Shown piece by piece: positions 56,668 through 64,000 of a DNA stretch of 64,000 bases. The stretch's first letter is position 1. Every line of letters begins with the position of its first letter. Source of the stretch: Orychophragmus violaceus (taxonomy: Eukaryota > Streptophyta > Magnoliopsida > Brassicales > Brassicaceae). A program made the translations under genes and the position numbers. The notes beneath the pieces are model-generated. The model was not told where the DNA came from, searched no databases, and saw only the letters and a program-made list of their open reading frames with translations. The DNA is taken from NCBI GenBank assembly GCA_030180135.1, contig CM058239.1:78313823-78377822 (forward strand). Reading direction: 5' to 3'.

Positions 56668-57290
56668 TGATGCAATATCAAAAAGTGAATCAAGGTCTTC
56701 AATACATGAGTTTATTATGAGAATCTCAACCTCACAACTTCATAAAAAAAGTCAAGGATTCTGATTCAATAGCAATTGCTAAATTGGTGGCAAGAAGACT
56801 AATATTTGATTTAGCTAATTTTCCTCTTTTTGTATAAATGTAAATAATTTCTTTTAATGTATTTTATTGTAAAGATCATCTTGTAAGAGCTATAAAAATC
56901 TCAATTGCTATATTGTAAATAATATAGAATTTTTGGAAAATAAAAGAGTTCTCTCTTCTAAAGCTTTTATGCTTTGTTCTTTGTTTCTCTAAGTTGTGCG
57001 GATTCCCCTTCTTAGAAAACATTATGGATCTATGTCCTTTGTGTGGATTCACTAAGGTCTAGATTTGTGATCTTATCACAAAGGCTTTCACACCTTTGAG
57101 TGGCGATCTTCAATCCACCATCAACTCCATCTAACCATCCATTGAGAAGCCTTGAGAGCGCCTTCGGCCAGCAAGCTTTTCCCATTCTACCACCGACTAT
57201 CGTCCATCGACCATCGACCACGGATCAACCAGAGAGCGTCTCCGACCAGCTGGGCGACCCAAACAACTATCCACCTCTAATCTTATATCA
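56668..57290 (+). repeat. LTR A of tandem array
   Basis: TGATGCAATATCAAAAAGTG to AATCTTATATCA (623 bp). It is followed by only ten bases of primer-binding site (TTTGGTATCA, 57291-57300) and then by LTR B, as if the interior had been deleted between two short TATCA matches. It is not preceded by a polypurine tract; the left flank is another LTR remnant. Confidence 0.8.
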
Positions 57291-57294
57291 TTTG

Positions 57295-57890
57295 GTATCA
57301 AGGTATTCAATACGTGTGTTTATTATGAGAATCTCATCCTCATAACTTCATAAAAAAATCAAGGATTCTCATTCAATGGCAATGGCTAAATTGGTGGCAA
57401 AAAGACTAATATTTGATTTAGCTAATTTTTCTCTTTTTGTATAAATGTAAATCATTTCTTTTAAATTATTTTATTTTAAAGATCACCTTGTAAAAGCTAT
57501 AAAAAGCTCAATTGTTCTATTGTAAATATATAGAGTTTTTGGAAAATAAAAGAGTTCTTTCTTCTAAAGCTTTTATGCTTTGTTCCTTGTTTCTCTAAGT
57601 TGTGTGGATTCCCCTTCTTAGAAAACATTATGAATTTATGTCTTATGTGTGGATTCACTAAGGCTTAGATTCTTGAGCTTATCACAAGGGCTTTTACACC
57701 CTTGAGTGGCGTTCTTCGATCAATCATATATTCCATCTCCATCCACTTTCTATTCAAGGAGAGACTTTAGTCCAATTGAATAGAACCATCAAGCCATCAA
57801 CGACCAACTTTTGTCTTTGAAGAGAGTGACCTTAGTCCAACTTCTTAGATCCATATCTATCCTTGTGAGATCGGTCCCGATCTTACATCA
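57295..57890 (+). repeat. LTR B of tandem array
   Basis: It begins within the shared TATCAAGGT..TTCAATACGTG (first 15 bases of the LTR missing or overlapped) and ends GATCTTACATCA. The last 170 bases differ clearly from the other copies (TCCATCCACTTTCTATTCAA and onwards), so it belongs to a variant. A primer-binding site TTTGGTATTAGAGCGTAA (57891-57908) follows; the type TGGTATCAGAGC pairs with initiator tRNA-Met. Confidence 0.8.
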
Positions 57891-58309
57891 TTTGGTATTA
57901 GAGCGTAAACGCTCCTATCACTATCGTTTTGATTTTCTGTTTTCTTTTGTCATTACATTTTTTTTAATAAAACTTTTTTGTTTTTTTGTTCTTTGATTCT
58001 ATTTACTTCTAAAAAAACCATAAAAGAAAAAAAAAAATCTTATTTTGTTTCTTTCATTAAACCAAATAAAAAAAGTTTCCCATTTGTTTCTGTTTTTGTT
58101 TTCAGATTTTTCAAAAAAAAAGTTTTCATTTTTATTTTGTTGATCTTAACAAAAAAATTCGTTTCTACTTTGTTTCTCTTAAAAAACAATCTGTTTTCAT
58201 TTTGTTTCTAAAAAAGAAAAAATCTTTTCCTGTTTTAAATGAAAATACAAAAATAAAATATTCAATGTGAAACGGTTTTGAGGACAAAACCATTTGAAGA
58301 GTGAGAGAA
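57891..58309 (+). mobile_element. Short non-coding interior 1 of LTR array
   Basis: About 420 bp from primer-binding site to polypurine tract (TTTGAAGAGTGAGAGAA). The interior is T-rich and A-rich homopolymer-laden, giving Phe/Lys-rich spurious ORFs. It shares AACGGTTTTGAGGACAAAACC before the tract with interiors 2 and 3. There is no gag or pol, so the unit is TRIM-like and depends on a full element elsewhere. Confidence 0.75.
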
Positions 58310-58919
58310 TGAAGCAATATCAAGGTCTTCAATACATGTGTTTATTATGAGAATCTCAGCCTCATAACTTCATAAAAAATAGTCAAGGATTCTCATTCAA
58401 TGGCAATGGCTAAATTGGTGGCAAGAAGACAATTATTTGATTTAGCTAAATTTTCCTCCTTTTTGTTTAAATGTAAATCATTTTCTTTTAATGTATTTTA
58501 TTGTAAAGATCACCTTGTAAGAGTTATAAAAAGCTCAATTGTTTTATTGTAAATAATATAGAAATTCTTGGAAAAAAATAAGAGTTCTCTCTTATAAATC
58601 TTTTATGCTTTGTTCTTTGTTTTTCTAAGTTGTGCGGATTCTCCTTTTTAGAAAACATTATGAATTTATGTCTTATGTGTGGATTCACTAAGGCTTAGAT
58701 TCTTGAGCTTGTCACAAGGGCTTTCACACCCTTGAGTGGCGTTCTACGATCCACCCATCGCTCCATCTAACCATCAATTGAGAAGCCTTGAGAGCGCCTT
58801 CGGCCAGCAAGCTTTTCCCATTCGACCACCGACCATCGTCCATCGACTACGGATCAACCAGAGAGCGTCTTCGACCAGCTGGATGACCCAAACAACTATC
58901 CACCTCAGATCTTATATCA
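58310..58919 (+). repeat. LTR C of tandem array
   Basis: TGAAGCAATATCAAGGTC to AGATCTTATATCA (610 bp), directly after a polypurine tract. It lacks the AAAAAGTGAA segment present in LTRs A and E. It is followed by LTR D without a primer-binding site. Confidence 0.85.
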
Positions 58920-59255
58920 GAAACATCTATCAAAATTCATAATGTTTTCTAGAATTTTCGGAAAATAAAAGAGATATCTCTAAAGCTTAGGCTTTGTTTT
59001 GTTTAGATCTATGTCCTTTGTGTGGATTCATTAAGGTCTAGATTTGTGATCTTATCACAAAGGCTTTCACACCTTTGAGTGGCGATCTTCAATCCATCAT
59101 CAACTCCATCTAACCATCCATTGAGAAGGCTTAAGAGCGCCTTCGGCCAACAAGCTTTTCCCATTCGACCACCGACCATCGACCACGGATCAACCAGAGA
59201 GCGTCTCCGACCAGCTGGGCGACCCAAACAACTATCCACATCCAATCTTACATCA
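58920..59255 (+). repeat. LTR D of tandem array (5'-truncated)
   Basis: It starts inside the LTR (TTTTCGGAAAATAAAAGAG at about 58955), lacks the GTGCGGATTCCCCTTCTTAG segment, and ends CCAATCTTACATCA. No primer-binding site follows. Confidence 0.75.
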
Positions 59256-59640
59256 TCTATCTTTTTAGTTTTTTTTTGTTTAGTTGTTTTCTTTTTCATT
59301 TCATTTTAATATCGAAAACCAACAAAAAAACGTTTTCTGTTTTTGTTCTTTTAAAAAAAAAATCTTAAAAAACATAAAATAGTTTTCCTTTATTTTTTCT
59401 AAAGTTTTATTTTTTCTCATAAAAATATTTCCTTTTTTTTTCAGTTTATCAAAAAAAAACTTTAAAAAAATTATATTGCTTTTTCCTAAATAAAATTTCA
59501 TCCATAAAAACTTTTCAAAAAAAAAAACTACTGTCATTTTGTTTCTTGAAAAATAATTCGTTTTTCTTCTTTTCATTAGAAAAAAAAAATTCTCAAAGTG
59601 AAACGGTTTTGAGAACAAAACCATTTGAAGAGGGAGAGAA
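59256..59640 (+). mobile_element. Short non-coding interior 2 of LTR array
   Basis: About 385 bp, A/T homopolymer-rich. The primer-binding site is missing, but the polypurine end is kept (AACGGTTTTGAGAACAAAACC, GAAGAGGGAGAGAA). Confidence 0.7.
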
Positions 59641-60258
59641 TGATGCAATATCAAAAAGTGAATCAAGGTCTTCAATACATGGATTTATTATTAGAATCTC
59701 AACCTCATAACTTTATAAAAAAAGTCAAGGATTCTCATTCAATAGCAATGACTAAATTGGTGGCAAGAAGACTAATATTTGATTTAGCTAAATTTTCTCT
59801 TTTTGTATAAATGTAAATCATTTCTTTTAATGTATTTTATTGTAAAGATCATCTTGTAAGAGCTATAAAAAGCTCAATTGCTCTATTGTAAATAATATAG
59901 AAATTTTTGGAAAAAAATAAGAGTTCTCTCTTATAAATCTTTTATGCTTTGTTTTTTGTTTCTCTAAGTTGTGCGGATTCCCCTTCTTAGAAAATATTAT
60001 GAATTTATGTCTTATGTGTGGATTCACTAAGGCTTAGATTCTTGATCTTATCACAAAGGCTTTCATACCCTTGAGTGGCGTTCTTCGATCCATCATCAAC
60101 TCCATCTAACCATCCATTGAGAAGCCTTGAGAGCGCCTTCGGCCAGCAAGCTTTTCCCATTCGAACATCGTCCATCAACCATCGACCACAGATCAACCAG
60201 AGTGCGTCTCCAACCAGCTAGGAGACCCAAACAACTATCCACCTCGGATCTTATACCA
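59641..60258 (+). repeat. LTR E of tandem array
   Basis: TGATGCAATATCAAAAAGTG to GGATCTTATACCA (618 bp). A perfect-type primer-binding site TTTGGTATCAGAGCGTAA follows at 60259-60276. A TATAAAAAGCTC box lies near 59869. Confidence 0.88.
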
Positions 60259-60668
60259 TTTGGTATCAGAGCGTAAATGCTCCTATCACTATCGTTTTGA
60301 TTTCTGTTTTCTTTTGTCATTACATTTAAAAAAAATGTTTTGTTTTTTTGTTCTTTTATTCTATTTACTTCTAAAAAACCATAAAAGAAAAAAAATCTTA
60401 TTTTGTTTCTTCCATTAAACGAAATTAAAAAGTTCCCCATTTGTTTCTGTTTTTGTTTTCAGATTTTTCAAAAAAAAAAAGTTTTCATTTTTATTTTGTT
60501 GATCTTAAAAAAATATATTTGTTTCTACTTTGTTTCTCTTAAAAAAAAATCTGTTTTCATTTTGTTTCTAAAAAAGAAAAAATATTTTCCTGTTTTAAAT
60601 GAAAATACAAAAATAAATTTTCAAGGTGAAACGGTTTTGAGGACAAAACCATTTGAAGAGTGAGAGAA
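60259..60668 (+). mobile_element. Short non-coding interior 3 of LTR array
   Basis: 410 bp, closely similar to interior 1 along its length (same CTCCTATCACTATCGTTTTG start and GAAACGGTTTTGAGGACAAA end). LTR E, this interior and LTR F form the best-preserved unit of the array. Confidence 0.8.
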
Positions 60669-61123
60669 TGATGCAATATCAAGATCTTCAATACGTGTGT
60701 TTATTATGAGAATCTCAGCCTCATAACTTCATAAAAAAAAGTCAAGGATTCTCATTCAATGACAATGGCTAAATTGGTGGCAAGAAGACTAATATTTGAT
60801 TTAGCTAATTTTCCTCTTTTTGTATAAATGTAAATCATTTCTTTTAATGTATTTTATTGTAAAGATCATCTTGTAAGAGCTATAAAAGCTCAATTGCTCT
60901 ATTGTAAATAATATATAGTTTTTGGAAAATAAAAGAGTTCTCTCTTCTAAAGCTTTTATGCTTTGTTCTTTGTTAATCTAAGTTGTGTGGATTCCCCTTC
61001 TTAGCAAACATTATGAATTTATGTCTTATGTGTGGATTCACTAAGGCTTAGATTCTTGAGCTTATCACAAGGGCTTTCACACCCTTAAGTGGCGTTCTTC
61101 AATCCATCATCAACTCCATCTAA
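60669..61123 (+). repeat. LTR F of tandem array, interrupted by a CACTA element
   Basis: TGATGCAATATCAAGATC to CAACTCCATCTAA. It stops at 61123, where CACTACAAGAAAAC begins. The missing last 150-170 bases should lie beyond the right end of the CACTA element, outside the window. The last three bases (TAA) are the predicted target duplication. Confidence 0.88.
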
Positions 61124-64000
61124 CACTACAAGAAAACCAGGTATTAATAGCAGAACAGGATAACACGAATCTGGGAACTGCTATTATAGATGGTCATAAC
61201 TTTGGATACTATATTACAGCATTAAATTAGTGCTAACCCGTTTTTTCATTAGGCGGGAAACCCAAATTGGGTTTTGGAGCCCATTTTCTGCTATCCCGCG
61301 TAAGGCGCCATAACTCAGTAAAAAAACCAAGATTTGGGGCTTTAGGTTATTTTAGAATTGTGACAAAAAAAAGACAGAGCTGGGAGAAAAAAAACCCTTA
61401 TACCTTGATTTCTCCGACAACGGTCTTGTCTGCTCCGACAACGACCACCACCACCACGAAACTAGTTGCCGGCGATAATCCCTATCTTCTACGGCTTCGA
61501 TTTCAGTTTTACTCCTGCTTCACTCGTCTTCTCTTTCGTTCAAATCGGGGTTCAATCTTCAGCTCATCAAATCGAAGGTACGAATTGCTTCAATTGGTTC
61601 ACTCGGTTCTCATTTTTACCTCACCTACTTGTCACTGAGTTTGTATTTGTTTTCATGCAAGGGTTAACACAGAGGATCTACATCGAAGAAAACCCAGAGA
61701 ATCTTCGTTTTGAGGCTTCTGGTTCTAGAGGTATTAAGTAGTTTTCATCGATTTAGTTCTCGATTTAGGGTTTATATGAGTAAGATCTTTAGTATCACTA
61801 TATTAATATTGAAATCTTAAACATATACTACTCGGTTCTTGATTTTTCAGGTGTAGCAAGCTGGTTGAAACAGATCTAAACTCGCAGCCTTCCCAAACCA
61901 CGAGCGTTTACAGTGAGTCTCTTATCTACTAACTTGTTATTGTGTATATTGTTTAACTACTTGATTGTTGTTGTGAATGTTCTTAGTATGTTGTTAGTAT
62001 TATATTACTTTGTGTAGTGATGCATGTGCTTGTCATTGTCTGTTATAGTTTGAACATTATTTGATTGTGTTGTCTATGTGATTAAGTTGTTGGTCTTCTG
62101 TATTTGTCTGTCTGATTATGTTTGTGAGTATAACGAAACTGTTTAACCCTTTAAAAAGGTTTAAACATAAAATGTTGGACAAGGCATGGGTCCATCTTCG
62201 CAGGTAAGGAGTATTTTATGTAGGTACTTTCTAATTGGGTTCAGGGGATGATAAGGGACTTGTTTGGTCTACTTCTGCTATATAGAGCTGATCCTGCATA
62301 TGAGCAAGGTGCCTGGAGCTTTGTCACTGCGGCGGCTAAGGCATTAGGAGACGGTGACATTGTTATATGTCCTTGTAGAAGATGTGTAAATCTGGACCGA
62401 CATCAAGCAAGCACTGTTGTGCACCATCTAGTAACACAGGGAATGGATGAGGCTTACAAGCTGCGGACTGATTGGTTTCATCATGGAGAAGTGACCTCAG
62501 ACAAACATGATGGAAGAAAAGCATCTCACTACAACGAGGAGATTGTTGGTTTATTTCAAGCTGCTGAATACTTAGATGAAGAGATGGTCCAGAAGGGTGA
62601 CTTTTGCGAGGTTGCTGAGGGTGAAGACAAGGAAGAAGATGCGTTCTTAGCAAAGCTAGCAGATGCAAAGACTTCGTTGTATCCAACCTGTTCAACTCAT
62701 AGCAAGCTTTCAGCCATTATATCTCTGTTTAGACTGAAGACTCAGAATGGTTGGTCTAATAAGAGCTTCAACGAGTTGCTTGGGAACATTGCCAGATATG
62801 TTGCCTGTTGACAATGTTCTTCACACATCATTCTATGATGTGAAAAAGTTTCTGAAGTCATTAGACATTGGTTATCAGAAGATACATGCATATGTAAATG
62901 ACTGCATTCTATTCAGAAAGAAGTACAAGATGGCTGAGAGTTGTCCAAAATGCAAGGCTTCAAGATGGAAGACTAACATACATAGTGGTGAAGTTAAGAA
63001 GGGTGTTCCACAGAAAGTATTAAGATACCTTCCAATTATCCCAAGGCTGAAGAGAATGTTTAGGTCTGAGGAAATGACAAATGACTTAAGATGGCATTTT
63101 ACGAACAAGAGCACTGATGGAAAAGGTCGTCACCCTGTGGATTCTGTGGCTTGGGATCAAATTAATGACAAGTACCCATCATTTGCTAGTGAAGCAAGGA
63201 ACATCCGACTTGGTCTTTCAACAGACGGATTCAATCCATTTGACATGAAGAATTCTAAGTATAGCTATTGGCCAGTGTTGGTTGTTAACTACAACATGCC
63301 TCCTCATCTGTGTATGAAGAAGGAAAACATTTTTCTGAGCTTGTTGATTCCTGGACCGCACCAACTTGGAAACAACATTGACGTATATCTAGAGCCTCTC
63401 ATAGAGGATCTGAATCATTTGTGGATCACCAGAGAGGTAACTTATGACGCCTTCAGCAAAACTACTTTCACGCTTAAGGCCATTCTACTATGGACAATCA
63501 ATGATTTCCCTGCATATGGCAATCTTGCAGGATGCAAAGTAAAGGGTAAGATGGCCTGTCCTCTCTGTGGTAAATGCACTGATAGTAAGTGGTTGAAGCA
63601 TAGCAGGAAGCATGTGTACATGTGCCACAGAAAGGCTTTTCCCCCGACACATAGGTGGCATTCTAAGAAATCCTGGTTTGATGGTAAAGTCGAGTATGGG
63701 ACAAAGGGAAGGATTCAGACAGGATACAATATCAGCCAACTCCTGAAAAACTACAAGAATGATTTTGGTTCTGCTAAAAAAAGTGGAACGAAGAGAAAAA
63801 GGTCTGAGTGTGTTGCACCAAGCTCTGATGATGACACTGAATCAAAGGAAGAAGAGGAAGAAGATGAAATTGATGAAGAAGAGTTATCAAGATGGAAAAA
63901 GAGATCTATATTTTTCAAGTTATTGGGAGGTAAATAACTTTCTGATGATTTCTAGTTGTGTTTTATCAATTGATCTAGTTGGATTGTGTTTGATATTGTA
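61124..64000 (+). mobile_element. Well-preserved CACTA (En/Spm) transposon, left part
   Basis: The left end CACTACAAGAAAACCAGG is canonical, followed by short subterminal words (GCTATTATAGA, AACTGCTAT, TTAGGCGGGAAA). 61380-61740 looks like an untranslated first exon. The transposase gene starts at 62172 and runs off the window. It has landed inside LTR F of the array, so it is younger than that array. Confidence 0.9.
62172..64000 (+). pseudogene. CACTA tnp2-type transposase (Transpos_assoc + Transposase_21), one-base frameshift, partial
   Basis: Exon 1, 62172-62203, reads MLDKAWVHLR, joined over an 82-base GT-AG intron to 62286 (RADPAYEQGAW). The Transpos_assoc domain follows with CPCRRCVN, VVHHLVTQGM and YKLRTDWFHHGE. 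Near 62786 the frame shifts by one base (NELLGNI in one frame, GTLPDMLPVDNVLHTSFYDV in the next). The Transposase_21 domain then runs to about 63900: CILFRKKYKMAESCPKCKAS, RSEEMTNDLRWHF, NIRLGLSTDGFNPFDM, WTINDFPAYGNLAG and KGKMACPLCGKCT. After an acidic stretch the exon ends KKRSIFFKLL near a GTAAAT donor at 63931, where a few bases seem lost compared with the usual FFKLPYWE. The protein cuts element ends. Apart from these small lesions it is close to intact; the remaining domains lie outside the window. Confidence 0.85.

Noticed and set aside
57811..60663. Phe/Lys/Ser-rich ORFs in the LTR array interiors
   Set aside because: They come from T- and A-rich homopolymer stretches in non-coding interiors and change between copies.
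56668..61123. CRISPR-like array of repeats and spacers
   Set aside because: The repeats are 600-bp LTRs with primer-binding sites and polypurine tracts in a plant genome.

Overview
The window is plant nuclear DNA, almost certainly from a Brassicaceae genome. The evidence is the order of its host genes. A complete DI19 drought-induced zinc-finger gene lies head-to-head with a CWF19-like (CwfJ domain) splicing-factor gene, the order I know for the Arabidopsis neighbours At1g56280 and At1g56290. The species cannot be read from the sequence. Most of the rest is nested transposable-element DNA, as expected of a repeat-rich or pericentromeric region.

Layout. 1-1310: two LINE fragments on the minus strand (an ORF1 DUF4283 start running off the window, and an ORF2 tail). 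1317-6735: a decayed CACTA element with tnp2-type and Transposase_24-type remnants. 6742-7629: gag fragment and LTR of a Tat-lineage Ty3/gypsy element (minus strand). 7881-9258: a poly(A) retroposon flanked by a 14-bp target duplication. 11571-11871: a hAT-like MITE. 12244-13253: a foldback, MULE-like element with a tRNA-like pol III promoter in each arm. 13572-19340: two LINE ORF2 remnants in opposite orientation. 19341-22152: the 3' half of another Tat element. 22153-26400: AT-rich DNA.

26439-27842 is the intact DI19 gene (minus strand, five exons, 207 codons), which needs a U12-type AT-AC intron to stay open. A divergent promoter follows. Then comes a structurally complete 9.6-kb Tat retrotransposon (28249-37822) with a perfect TTGTT target duplication. 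It has lost its protease and the start of its RT in frame, and carries a spliced antisense ORF. It sits between the promoter and the first coding exon of the CWF19-like gene, probably in a 5' UTR intron.

The CWF19-like gene is broken. Its N-terminal exons are at 38279-39232 and its C-terminal exons at 48845-50440. Between them is about 9.6 kb holding pieces of unrelated genes (a prolyl 4-hydroxylase with ShKT domain, and others) and long degenerate telomere-like and GAACGTATATA repeats. MULE-like sequence lies at both edges, so a Pack-MULE-like insertion is the best reading.

50441-61123 holds LTR debris, a PIF/Harbinger remnant, and a head-to-tail array of six LTRs with short non-coding interiors (56668-61123). 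From 61124 a much better preserved CACTA element has inserted into the last LTR of the array and runs off the window end inside its transposase gene.

Only DI19 looks like a working host gene. The rest records repeated insertion, truncation and gene-fragment capture.
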